Part shown: positions 19,253 through 26,665 of the stretch, piece by piece | Numbering within the stretch: the first letter of the stretch is position 1 | How the letters are laid out: the number at the start of each line of letters is the position of its first letter | From: Solwaraspora sp. WMMD791 | GTDB taxonomy: Bacteria; Actinomycetota; Actinomycetes; Mycobacteriales; Micromonosporaceae | Length of the DNA: 64,000 nucleotides | Direction of reading: 5' to 3' | Assembly: GCF_029581195.1 (NCBI RefSeq) | Contig: NZ_CP120737.1 | Location: 4,069,001 to 4,133,000 of the forward strand | The notes under the pieces: generated by a model | Database searches by the model: none | Seen by the model: the letters and a program-made list of their open reading frames with translations, nothing else | Told to the model about the DNA's origin: nothing | Translations under genes and position numbers: made by a program

Positions 19253-19936
19253 TCAGCCCGGGATCACCCGCCGCGCCTTCCGCAGGTTGACGATCAACTC
19301 GTCACGGTTCTGATGTGCGTGCCGGAGCCAGGCGGGTTGGCCGGGACCACTGCGCCAGGACTCGGCCAGCGGGCTGTTGTCGACGGTGTCGAACCCGAAC
19401 TGGTCGTACAGCCGGGTCACCAGCGCCACGGCGTCCGGGAAGTTGCTCGACACCGACAGCGCCAGCCGGTCGGGGGCACCCGGCGGCCGTCCGGAGGTGA
19501 GCAGCCGGGGAGCCTGGATGTGGGTGAACGCCTTGGCGACCTTGGACGTCGGGAGTTGTTCCTGACGGAGTTCGTGGACCGTCTTCTCTCCGGAGTCGAG
19601 GACCGGAATGTTGCCGTCGCGCCAGACCATGTAGTTGTTGGTGTCCAGCACGACCTTGCCCGCGAGTTCCTCGACCGGCATGTCGTTGACGACCTTGAGA
19701 GGCACCGCCACGACGGCGAAGTCGCCGGCGGCTGCGGCCTGTGCGGCGGACGCCGCCCGCGCCATCGGGCCGAGCTCGGCGACGAGGCCCGCCAGCGTCG
19801 CCGGTCCCCGGGAGTTGGCGATGACGACCCGGTATCCGACCGACACCGCCGCCCGCGCGATCTGGCTGCCGACCTCGCCGGCACCGATGATCCCGATCGT
19901 CGTTCCCACTGTCTGTGTCTTCGGTCGGTCAGCCAC
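19253..19936 (-). CDS. F420/NADP-binding oxidoreductase-like protein
   Basis: 227 residues. A Rossmann motif GIIGAGEVGSQIARAA is followed by VVIANSRGP, a phosphate-binding Ser/Arg pair suggesting NADP. Then come FAVVAVPLKVV and VLDTNNYM. The fold is that of the NADPH:F420 oxidoreductase family (F420_oxidored, PF03807), though such domains are also used by non-F420 reductases. It lies 50 bases upstream of the importer gene on the same strand and is divergent from a TetR gene, with three operator-like palindromes between them, so it is the likely primary TetR target. Confidence 0.8.
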   Translation of the reverse strand: MADRPKTQTVGTTIGIIGAGEVGSQIARAAVSVGYRVVIANSRGPATLAGLVAELGPMARAASAAQAAAAGDFAVVAVPLKVVNDMPVEELAGKVVLDTNNYMVWRDGNIPVLDSGEKTVHELRQEQLPTSKVAKAFTHIQAPRLLTSGRPPGAPDRLALSVSSNFPDAVALVTRLYDQFGFDTVDNSPLAESWRSGPGQPAWLRHAHQNRDELIVNLRKARRVIPG

Positions 19937-20000
19937 TGTCCCTCTCCTGTCCCGTCACAACCTGCTCCTTCCCGATCGCGCCCACCAGCCCGCCTTTTGT

Positions 20001-20078
20001 ACCGATCGGTTGGGAGGAACCGTAACAGATTCTGTACCGATCGGTCGGTGAGCCCGGTCACGATCTGTACCGAGCGGT
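20001..20078. promoter_or_regulatory. Three TetR-operator-like palindromes
   Basis: ACCGATCGGT occurs at 20001-20010 and again at 20036-20045. A near copy, ACCGAGCGGT, lies at 20069-20078. Each is preceded by GT, giving GTACCG at every site. Centres are 35 and 33 bases apart, about three helical turns. They fill the divergent promoter region between the oxidoreductase gene and the TetR gene, the third only 11 bases before the TetR start codon, consistent with repression of both genes. Confidence 0.75.
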
Positions 20079-20089
20079 AAAGTGGGCGC

Positions 20090-20701
20090 ATGGGCACAGG
20101 GACACACCCCGCCGGCCGACCCCGGGCCTTCGACGAGGAGGCGGTCCTCGACCGGGCCACCGAGGCGTTCTGGCAGTACGGCTACGAAGGCGCCTCACTG
20201 AGCATCCTCACCGCCGCGATGGGCATCAACCGGCCCAGCCTGTACGCCGCGTTCGGCAGCAAGGAGCAGCTGTTCCAGCGCGCCTTCGCCCGCTACCAGG
20301 ACACCCAGCTGGCCGCCGTGCGCACCGCGCTCGACCAGCCCACCGCGTACGCCGCTATGGAAGCGTTCCTGCGCGCCAGCGCCGACGGCCTCACCGCCGA
20401 CAACCACCCCGCCGGCTGCCTCTCCGTCCAGGGCGGACTGAGCTGCTCGCCGGAGAACACCCGGATCACCGAGATGCTGGCCGCCGGCCGGGCCGCCATC
20501 GAAGCCGCCGTCGCGCAACGGCTGTCCCGCGCGGCCGAGGACGGCGACCTGCCCGAAGGCGTGGACGTCCGGGCGCTGGCCCGGTTCGTGATGTCGCTCA
20601 GCGAGGGCCACGCCGTGCAGGCGGCGGCCGGTGCCAGCCGCGAGCAACTGCACGCGTCCGTCGACATCGCGCTGCGCGCGGTCGCCGGGTCACCACGCTG
20701 A
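20090..20701 (+). CDS. TetR-family transcriptional regulator
   Basis: 203 residues. The N-terminal helix-turn-helix (FDEEAVLDRATEAFWQYGYEGASLSILTAAMGINRPSLYAAFGSKEQLFQRAF) is canonical. The C-terminal ligand domain contains HPAGCLSVQGGLSCSPEN, typical of the TetR_C group linked to oxidoreductase control. No good ribosome binding site precedes the ATG, and the third palindrome ends 11 bases before it, so a very short leader is likely. It probably represses itself and the divergent oxidoreductase gene; the ligand is unknown. Confidence 0.93.
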   Translation: MGTGTHPAGRPRAFDEEAVLDRATEAFWQYGYEGASLSILTAAMGINRPSLYAAFGSKEQLFQRAFARYQDTQLAAVRTALDQPTAYAAMEAFLRASADGLTADNHPAGCLSVQGGLSCSPENTRITEMLAAGRAAIEAAVAQRLSRAAEDGDLPEGVDVRALARFVMSLSEGHAVQAAAGASREQLHASVDIALRAVAGSPR

Positions 20702-20705
20702 CCGG

Positions 20706-20724
20706 CGGCTTCACCGAGAAGCCG
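20706..20724. terminator. Weak hairpin between convergent genes
   Basis: CGGCTTC and GAAGCCG form a 7-bp stem with a 5-base loop just after the TetR stop and before the end of the convergent lipoprotein gene. There is no T-run; terminator function is a guess from position. Confidence 0.4.
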
Positions 20725-20730
20725 AGCGCA

Positions 20731-21561
20731 TCAACCGGCGACGAACCGGACCCGCAACAGCGTCGGCCAGTACTTGCCGGTGATGAGGAACTCGTCGGAA
20801 CCGGGCACGGCGGCGATGCCGTTGAGCACGTCGGCGCCGGCCCGCTCGGCGTCGCTGAGCAGCCCGGCGGCATCCACCTGCCCGGTCACCGCACCGGTGG
20901 CCGGGTCGATCCGGACGATCTCGTCGGTCTGCCAGACGTTCGCCCAGACCACGCCGTCGACGCACTCCAACTCGTTGATCTGCGTCAACGGCGTACCGGC
21001 CCGGGTCACCGACACCGACCCGGTCTCGGCGAAGCTCGCCGGATCCCGGAAGGTCAACTGGTCGCTGCCATCGCTCATCACCAGCCGGTCGGCGGCGGTG
21101 TCGTGGCAGATGCCCCACCCCTCACCCGTGTAGTCGACCCGGCGCCGCTCGGCCAGGGTCACCGGGTCACGCTCGTAGGCGACCCCCTCCCGCCAGGTGA
21201 TCTGCCACACCCGTGAGTCCGCCACGGTGATGCCCTCACCGAAGTCACCCGCCGGCAGGGCGACCCGCCGGCGTACCTCACCGGTGTCGAGATCGACGAC
21301 CCGCAGCTCGGACTCGCCGTACTGGCCGGTGCCCTCGTAGAGGTCGCCGTCGTGCAGCTCCAGCCCCTGGGTGAAAGCCGCCGGGTCGTGCGGATACCGC
21401 TCCAGCACCTCGACCCGCAGTCGCTCCACCGACTCCGGGGCCGTATCGGGGACGACCGGCACCACCGCCGGGTCGGACGTCGTCGCGCATCCGGCGACCA
21501 GCAGCCCGGCGACCAGCAGCGCGGGGAGCACCGCCAGCGGAACCATCCGACGTGACCGCAC
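20731..21561 (-). CDS. Glutaminyl-peptide cyclotransferase-like lipoprotein
   Basis: About 276 residues. The lipoprotein signal MVPLAVLPALLVAGLLVAGC is followed by a beta-propeller of the Glu_cyclase_2 family (PF05096): ERYPHDPAAFTQGLELHDGD, LYEGTGQYGESELRVVDL, TYxxGxGWG-type DYTGEGWGICHD, ELECVDGVVWANVWQTD and VLNGIA. Members convert N-terminal Gln to pyroglutamate (plant/bacterial type QC); here it would act outside the membrane. Start GTG 21561 has GGAGG seven bases upstream; ATG 21546 is an alternative. Convergent with the TetR gene and monocistronic. Confidence 0.88.
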   Translation of the reverse strand: MRSRRMVPLAVLPALLVAGLLVAGCATTSDPAVVPVVPDTAPESVERLRVEVLERYPHDPAAFTQGLELHDGDLYEGTGQYGESELRVVDLDTGEVRRRVALPAGDFGEGITVADSRVWQITWREGVAYERDPVTLAERRRVDYTGEGWGICHDTAADRLVMSDGSDQLTFRDPASFAETGSVSVTRAGTPLTQINELECVDGVVWANVWQTDEIVRIDPATGAVTGQVDAAGLLSDAERAGADVLNGIAAVPGSDEFLITGKYWPTLLRVRFVAG

Positions 21562-21663
21562 GCCACCACCTCCAGCTCGGCCGACGACACACCTGCCCGG
21601 GTGCCGTCGTCGACCAGTCTTGCGCATCGTCGGCGGTGGCTGCCGATGTCGACGCGCCGCGAG

Positions 21664-22677
21664 TCACATCTCGATGACGTACTTCGAGCGGGGGTGCTCG
21701 GCGGCGAAGACCCGCATCGCCTCGGCGGCGTCGGCCAGGGGGAACGTCCGCTCCACCGGCGGCACGATCCGATGGGCCTCGATCAGCTCGGTCACCTCGC
21801 GCAGCGACCGCTGGTCCGCCACGGCCAGGTAACCCGCCAACCGCTGGCCGACGAACGGCGACCAGGCAAGGGCACGCGCCAGCCGGGGCAGCGGCCCGAG
21901 CCACCGCCCGCCGGCACCGCCGCACAGAATCAACGTCCCGCGCGGGGTCAACGCCCGGCGGCAGTCGGCCAGCCGGTGCCGGCCGGCCACGTCGAGGATC
22001 AGGTCCCACCGCCGGCCGGTCCGGGTGAAGTCCTGCCGGGTGTAGTCGATCACGTCGGATGCGCCGAGCCCGCGCACCAGCTCCACGTTGCGGGTCCGGC
22101 AGACTCCCGTCACCTCGGCGCCGAGCGCCGTCGCGAGAAGTACGGCGAACGTGCCGACGCCGCCGGAGGCGCCGTTGACCAGCACCCGTTGACCGGGCTG
22201 GAGCCGGCCGTGTCGGTGCAACCCCAGCCAGGCGGTGACCCCGGCCAACGGCACCGTCGCCGCCTGCGTGACCGTGAGGTGCGCCGGCCGGTGCCAGGCC
22301 CGGTCGGCGGGTACGGCGGCGTACTCGGCGAAGCTGCCGGTCTCGATCTCGGCGTACACGGCGTCGCCGGGGCGGAAGTCGGTCACCGCCGCGCCGACCG
22401 CGACCACCTCCCCGGCGACGTCGCGGCCCCGGACCGCCGACTTCGGGCGGGTCAGGCCCAGGGCCAGTCGACCGAGGTACGGCTCACCGGTCATCAGCAC
22501 CAGGTCGGCGTAGTTGATCGAGGCGGCCCGGACCCGTACCAGCAGCTCGGAGTCGGTGATCGACGGACGCGGCAGCTGCCGCACGGACAGCACCTCGGCG
22601 GACCCGTAGCGGTCCTGGGCGAGAGCGCGCATCGTGGCGGCAAGCTGGTTGGTGCTCTCGGTGCTCTCGGTGCTCAT
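21664..22677 (-). CDS. Zinc-independent MDR oxidoreductase (quinone reductase-like)
   Basis: 337 residues of the medium-chain dehydrogenase/reductase superfamily. It has a GroES-like N-terminus (VRVRAASINYADLVLMTGE, GRDVAGEVVAVG) and a Rossmann domain with VLVNGASGGVGTFAVLLATALGAEVTGVC. The Cys/His ligands of zinc alcohol dehydrogenases are absent, pointing to the quinone-reductase/enoyl-reductase branch using NADPH. Its ATG overlaps the stop of the small membrane gene upstream (ATGA), so it is the last gene of the ArsR operon and presumably induced with it. Confidence 0.88.
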   Translation of the reverse strand: MSTESTESTNQLAATMRALAQDRYGSAEVLSVRQLPRPSITDSELLVRVRAASINYADLVLMTGEPYLGRLALGLTRPKSAVRGRDVAGEVVAVGAAVTDFRPGDAVYAEIETGSFAEYAAVPADRAWHRPAHLTVTQAATVPLAGVTAWLGLHRHGRLQPGQRVLVNGASGGVGTFAVLLATALGAEVTGVCRTRNVELVRGLGASDVIDYTRQDFTRTGRRWDLILDVAGRHRLADCRRALTPRGTLILCGGAGGRWLGPLPRLARALAWSPFVGQRLAGYLAVADQRSLREVTELIEAHRIVPPVERTFPLADAAEAMRVFAAEHPRSKYVIEM

Positions 22678-22967
22678 TCGACGGTCCGTAGGATCTGCTC
22701 GATGGTGTTGGTCCGCGAGCGCAGCTCGGCCAGGTCGGCGGCCACCCGCTGCTGGGCGTCGAGGGAGTTCGCGGCGAGCTGTTCGTACCGTTGCACGAGC
22801 TGGCGCATCGCTTCCTCCTGGCCGGCCAGGATCCGGGTCTTGCGGAACTCGTGCAGAGTGGCCATGACCGCCACGATCAGCACGACCCCGAGGGCGAGCA
22901 CCCCGAGGACGAGGATGGTGCCGGGCCAGGTGGCAGACTCGGCGGCCTGCGCCGCGTGGACGTACAT
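22674..22967 (-). CDS. Small membrane protein with cytosolic coiled coil
   Basis: 97 residues. One hydrophobic helix (GTILVLGVLALGVVLIVAVMATL, about residues 16-38) is followed by a charged heptad-like helix (about residues 45-95) with Leu/Ala spacing. No family recognised. It overlaps the ArsR gene upstream (TGATG) and the oxidoreductase downstream (ATGA), so all three are translated as a unit; it may be a membrane anchor or signalling partner for that regulator. Confidence 0.8.
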   Translation of the reverse strand: MYVHAAQAAESATWPGTILVLGVLALGVVLIVAVMATLHEFRKTRILAGQEEAMRQLVQRYEQLAANSLDAQQRVAADLAELRSRTNTIEQILRTVE

Positions 22968-23320
22968 CAGGACTTCTCCTTGCGCGCGGGACCCGATGCG
23001 GACGGGTCCGGTTCGGTGAGGGTCGCCGCGGCTGCGGCCAGGGTCGCCGGGGTCAACCGCAGGTCGACGTCGACGACCTCGTAGTACTTCATCGCCTTGC
23101 CGTCGGCGGAGAGCTCGAGGTTGCCGACGATCAGACCGGCGGCCTCCAGCCGCTGCAGGTGCATGTGCAGCAGCGGCCGGCTGATGCCGATCTCCCGGGA
23201 GAGATGGCTGACGTAGTCACGGCCGGCGGCGAGCCGACCGATGATCCGCAGCCGCAACGGATGGGCCAGCGCCGCCAGCTTCTCGACCAGGTCGTCACCG
23301 GAGGGCGCCGCCGATGTCAT
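22967..23320 (-). CDS. ArsR/winged-helix transcriptional regulator
   Basis: 117 residues. The winged helix-turn-helix ALAHPLRLRIIGRLAAGRDYVSHLSREIGISRPLLHMHLQRLEAAGLIVG is followed by a wing and YYEVVDVDLRLTP, as in ArsR-like repressors that lack the metal-binding Cys motif. The start ATG 23320 has AAGGAG eight bases upstream. A perfect inverted repeat overlaps the region just before that site, so autoregulation of the three-gene operon is expected. Confidence 0.9.
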   Translation of the reverse strand: MTSAAPSGDDLVEKLAALAHPLRLRIIGRLAAGRDYVSHLSREIGISRPLLHMHLQRLEAAGLIVGNLELSADGKAMKYYEVVDVDLRLTPATLAAAAATLTEPDPSASGPARKEKS

Positions 23321-23328
23321 CGCTCTCC

Positions 23329-23358
23329 TTCACGTGTCAGAATCTTCTTACACGTGAA
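23329..23358. promoter_or_regulatory. Probable ArsR operator
   Basis: TTCACGTGT and ACACGTGAA form perfect 9-base arms separated by 12 bases, directly upstream of the ArsR start codon; the left arm abuts its ribosome binding site. The core CACGTG is itself palindromic, so each arm could hold one dimer. Confidence 0.75.
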
Positions 23359-23518
23359 AGAGTAGCAGACCTCAGCTGGTTCGGAGGCGGATCGGTGCCT
23401 CGATGCCGTCCTGGATCAGCTCGCCCCACCACCCGCGCCAACGTCAACGCCGGCCGGGGACGGCAGGCCGGTCGAAGTGTCCGTGGTCGCTCCGCCACCT
23501 TCCACAGGCACCCACAGG

Positions 23519-23539
23519 TTTTCCACACCTTTGTCCACA
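23519..23539 (+). other. Two DnaA-box-like 9-mers
   Basis: TTTTCCACA (23519-23527) and TTGTCCACA (23531-23539) lie head to tail. The second equals the common actinobacterial DnaA box. Two further CCACAG repeats stand just upstream (23502-23517). The stretch is otherwise non-coding. Confidence 0.4.
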
Positions 23540-23559
23540 GGCCGCGCCCGGTTGACGAC

Positions 23560-23735
23560 ATGGCGGTGCACACGACCGCGCTCACCAAGGCGTACGGCAG
23601 ACAGCCGGTGCTGACCAGCCGGTGCTGACCAGCCGGTCGGGAACAGCGTCGGACCGGCGCTGGCCTGGTGCGCGGGCATCGCCGCCGCGTCGGTGCTCGC
23701 CGCCGGCTGGTTGTTCCGGTCCCGTACCAGCTGCT
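23560..23735 (+). pseudogene. Stub of an ABC exporter operon
   Basis: From ATG 23560 the frame reads MAVHTTALTKAYGRQPVLT, the usual first residues of an ABC-2 ATPase, then runs through a 14-base tandem duplication (23603-23637) to a stop at 23628. In another frame, VGPALAWCAGIAAASVLAAG and a stop at 23735 resemble the last helix of the permease that normally follows. Both genes are otherwise gone, so an internal deletion has left only the two ends. Confidence 0.55.
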
Positions 23736-23814
23736 GAAGCGGGCCGCGCGGTCGACGGATCGCCCAGGGACCTCACGGGCTGTGACTGTCCGGAAGGCAG
23801 GTACGCGTTCAGCG

Positions 23815-23854
23815 AGTATTCCTGTGAGGAATGATTATTCCTCACAGGAATACT
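23815..23854. repeat. Perfect 18-bp inverted repeat, 4-base loop
   Basis: Arms AGTATTCCTGTGAGGAAT and ATTCCTCACAGGAATACT are exactly complementary around GATT. It is markedly AT-richer than its surroundings, has no T-tract, and lies 76 bases before the Nudix gene. It could be a bidirectional terminator of the lost operon, an operator, or the scar of a small mobile element. Confidence 0.7.
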
Positions 23855-23930
23855 GGTCTAGCGCAGTACGTGTCCGCCAGGTTCGGCCGCGCAGCGGCGA
23901 AGGTGAGCCCGCACCGCCTAGGGTGAACCG

Positions 23931-24425
23931 GTGACGAGTATCTCCTGGACCGAGTCGTACCTCGGTCAGCTGCGGGCGTTGGCCGGCGACCGTACGTTGA
24001 TGTTCGTCGGCGCCCGCTGCGTGGTCCGCGACGCCCACGACCGGGTCCTGCTGATCCAGCGCTCCGACAACGGGCTGTGGGCGCTGCCCGCCGGTGCGAT
24101 GGAGCTCGGTGAGTCGATCGCCGGCTGCGCCGCCCGCGAGGTCTTCGAGGAGACCGGGCTGCGGGCAGCCGGCGTGACCCCGTTCGCCATGCACACCGGC
24201 GTCGACTACACCTTCACCAACATGTTCGGCGACACGTACCAGCTCTTCGTGACCTGCTTCCGGGTCGACGGTTTCAGCGGGGACCTGCTGACCAGCACCG
24301 ACGAGACCACCGACGCCGGCTTCTTCGACCCCGACGCGCTGCCGACGCCGCTGGCCGGCACCGTTGGCGAAACCCTTTCCGACCTGGCCGCCTTCGAGCA
24401 CTCCGGCCAGCTCGTCCTCAAGTAG
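23931..24425 (+). CDS. Nudix hydrolase
   Basis: 164 residues. The Nudix box is complete: GAMELGESIAGCAAREVFEETGL fits G-x5-E-x7-REV-x-EE-x-GL (about residues 57-79). The N-terminal MFVGARCVVRDAHDRVLLIQRSDNGLWALPAG is standard. The family hydrolyses nucleoside diphosphate derivatives; the substrate cannot be told. GTG start at 23931 with only a weak GGGTG upstream. Monocistronic, convergent with the efflux gene that follows. Confidence 0.9.
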   Translation: MTSISWTESYLGQLRALAGDRTLMFVGARCVVRDAHDRVLLIQRSDNGLWALPAGAMELGESIAGCAAREVFEETGLRAAGVTPFAMHTGVDYTFTNMFGDTYQLFVTCFRVDGFSGDLLTSTDETTDAGFFDPDALPTPLAGTVGETLSDLAAFEHSGQLVLK

Positions 24426-24452
24426 GCCGGCCGGACGGCCCGTCAGCCGGCC
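24425..24452. terminator. GC-rich hairpin between convergent genes
   Basis: GGCCGGC and GCCGGCC can pair across the end of the Nudix gene and the end of the MFS gene, with a smaller GACGG/CCGTC-type pairing inside. No T-run; assigned from position. Confidence 0.4.
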
Positions 24453-26029
24453 AGGTCGGCGGCGGACGTCGTCGACTCCTCCAGCTCACCGCGCAACTCC
24501 CGGTCCGGCAGCACCAGGGTGATCAGCACCGCGATCAGCCCGACCAGCCCGGTCACCAGGAACACGGTGTGCAGCGACTCGACGAAGGCGTACTGGATGG
24601 CCTCCCGGACCGGATCGGGCAGCGCCAGGATCGCCGACGGCTGGTCGATCGAGATCTCGGTGCCGCCGGCCGCGGCCACCGACGCCGCCTGCTCCGGCGG
24701 CAGCTGGGCGACCGCGCCGGGCATCCGGTCGGCCAGTTCCCCGGTCAACCGGGCGTTGAGCACCGCACCCAGGATCGCCACGCCGAACGAGCCGCCCAAC
24801 GACCGGAAGAAGGTCACCGCCGAGGTGCCGGCCCCCAGGTCCCGCAGCGGGATCGCGTTCTGTACGGCGAGCACCAGCGACTGCATCGATAGTCCCAGCC
24901 CGACGCCGATGATCACCATCATCAGGAACGCCAGCCACAGTGAGGTGTCCACCTCCAACCGGGTGAACAGCAGGCCGCCGAGCACCAGCGAGACCGAGCC
25001 GGCCACCGGGAACCACTTGTACCGCCCGTACCGGGTCATCGCCCGGCCCGCGACCACCGAGGTGACGATGATTCCCGCCATCATCGGCAGCATCAGCAGT
25101 CCGCTGGCGGTCGGCGAGGCACCCTTGACGATCTGCAGGTACAGCGGGATGAAGATGATCGAGCCGAACATCACCAGACCGAGCACGAAGCCGGCGGCGG
25201 TGGCCAGCGCGACGGTCCGTTCCCGGAACAGCCCCAGCGGCAGGATCGGCTCGGCGACCCGGGACTCCTGCATCAGGAACAGCACGGCGAGCACGGCACC
25301 GGCGACGAACAGGCCGATGATCAGCGGGGAGCCCCAGGGGTACTCGCCGCCGCCCCAGCTCAACGCCAGCAGGATCGCGCTGACCCCGGCGACCAGCAGG
25401 GTCGCGCCGAGCCAGTCGATCGCGTGATCACGACGCTGGAACGGGATCAGCCGCATCACGTACCAGCAGATCACCATGGCGACGATCGCCAACGGCACGT
25501 TGATGTAGAAGATCCACCGCCAGTTGGTCTCGGCGAAGTAGCCGCCGACGAGTGGACCGGCCACCGACGACAGGCCGAACACCGCACCGAACAGCCCCTG
25601 GTAGCGGCCACGCTCACGGGGCGAGACCACGTCGGAGATGATGGTGAACGCCAGCGTCATCAGGCCACCGGCGCCGATGCCCTGGATGCCCCGGGTGACG
25701 ATCAGCTGGGTCATGTCCTGGGACATGCCGGCGAGCAGCGAGCCCAGCAGGAACGTCCCGATGGAGAACAGGAACACCGGGCGGCGGCCGAGCAGGTCGG
25801 CCGTCTTGCCGTACAGCGGGGTGGAGGCCGTCGACGCCAGCAGGTACGCGGTCACCACCCACGAGTAGTGGTTGATGCCGCCGAGCTCGCCGACGATCGT
25901 CGGCAACGCCACGCCGACGATGGTCTGATCCAGCGCGGCCAGCAGCATGCCGGTCATCAGGCTGCCCATCAGCAGCATGATCTGCCGGTTGTTGAGGGCG
26001 GGCGCGACCCGTTCCTCGGTGGTTGTCAC
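24443..26029 (-). CDS. DHA2-type (EmrB/QacA) 14-helix drug efflux MFS transporter
   Basis: About 528 residues. It has the hallmark motif LAALDQTIVGVALPTIVGELGG in helix 1, motif A GKTADLLGRRPVF, and motif C-like GAVFGLSSVAGPLVGGYFAE. Fourteen hydrophobic helices span the sequence, with an extended loop before the last one. It exports drugs or other amphipathic compounds by proton antiport. Start GTG 26029 has GAGGAG five bases upstream and overlaps the MarR stop (GTGA); the longer frame is not needed. It forms a two-gene operon with MarR, the classical arrangement of a substrate-induced pump. Confidence 0.93.
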   Translation of the reverse strand: MTTTEERVAPALNNRQIMLLMGSLMTGMLLAALDQTIVGVALPTIVGELGGINHYSWVVTAYLLASTASTPLYGKTADLLGRRPVFLFSIGTFLLGSLLAGMSQDMTQLIVTRGIQGIGAGGLMTLAFTIISDVVSPRERGRYQGLFGAVFGLSSVAGPLVGGYFAETNWRWIFYINVPLAIVAMVICWYVMRLIPFQRRDHAIDWLGATLLVAGVSAILLALSWGGGEYPWGSPLIIGLFVAGAVLAVLFLMQESRVAEPILPLGLFRERTVALATAAGFVLGLVMFGSIIFIPLYLQIVKGASPTASGLLMLPMMAGIIVTSVVAGRAMTRYGRYKWFPVAGSVSLVLGGLLFTRLEVDTSLWLAFLMMVIIGVGLGLSMQSLVLAVQNAIPLRDLGAGTSAVTFFRSLGGSFGVAILGAVLNARLTGELADRMPGAVAQLPPEQAASVAAAGGTEISIDQPSAILALPDPVREAIQYAFVESLHTVFLVTGLVGLIAVLITLVLPDRELRGELEESTTSAADLAG

Positions 26030-26550
26030 GGCTTCTCCTCTTCCACCCGCGGACACCGGTCCGCCGGATCGGTCCCCCCGTAGCGGGCGTTGATCGTTTC
26101 GTTCAGCCGGGTGAGCAGGCGTTTGAACTCGGTCGCCTCGTCCGGGGTCCAGTCGGCCAGCAACTCGCGCATCGCGTTCACCCAGATGGCCCGGTTGCGG
26201 GTGAAGACCTCCTGGCCGAGCGGCGTCGGGGCGATCACGCTGGCCCGCCGGTCGGTCGGATCCGGGGTACGGGTGGCCAGGCCGGCGGCCTCCAGGGCGG
26301 CCACCTGGCGGCTGACCGTGGACAGGTCCAACGCCATGTCCTCGGCGAGCACGCTGAGTCGCGCCGGCCGGTCGGCGACCCGCACCAACAGGGTGTACGC
26401 CGCCCGCTCCAACGGCGGGTCGAAGCGCAACCGCTGGTAGAACATGTGCACCGAGCGGTGGAAGACGCCGAACTGCTTGCCCAGTGCGATCAGTTCGGCG
26501 TCGGATCCGCTCAGTGGGTCGGCCTGCGTCGCCACCTGCACCCCATCCAA
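26026..26550 (-). CDS. MarR-family transcriptional regulator
   Basis: About 174 residues. Winged helix PLERAAYTLLVRVADRPARLSVLAEDMALDLSTVSRQVAALEAAGLATRTPDPTDRRASVIAPT contains the conserved DxRxxxxxLT-type wing (DRRASVIAPT). The outermost start is TTG 26550; GTG codons at 26541 and 26535 are alternatives, the latter with GGGG upstream. It is translationally coupled to the efflux gene and probably represses both by binding the palindrome five bases upstream. Confidence 0.92.
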   Translation of the reverse strand: MDGVQVATQADPLSGSDAELIALGKQFGVFHRSVHMFYQRLRFDPPLERAAYTLLVRVADRPARLSVLAEDMALDLSTVSRQVAALEAAGLATRTPDPTDRRASVIAPTPLGQEVFTRNRAIWVNAMRELLADWTPDEATEFKRLLTRLNETINARYGGTDPADRCPRVEEEKP

Positions 26551-26554
26551 TAGT

Positions 26555-26569
26555 TGCTTGCTACAAGCA
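26555..26569. promoter_or_regulatory. MarR-type operator palindrome
   Basis: TGCTTG-CTA-CAAGCA is a perfect 6-base inverted repeat directly upstream of the MarR start, of the size and TTGC-containing type bound by MarR proteins. Confidence 0.7.
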
Positions 26570-26665
26570 TTCTGTCACGCCAGCGGCGGATGGCGAGCCG
26601 ATTTCCTGTGATCCCGGACAACACCGGGCAGGTTTGGTCGGCACCGACCGGGGCACCCGCAGTGC

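Noticed and set aside
23519-23539. A replication origin
   Set aside because: Only two good boxes, no AT-rich unwinding element and no dnaA/dnaN nearby.
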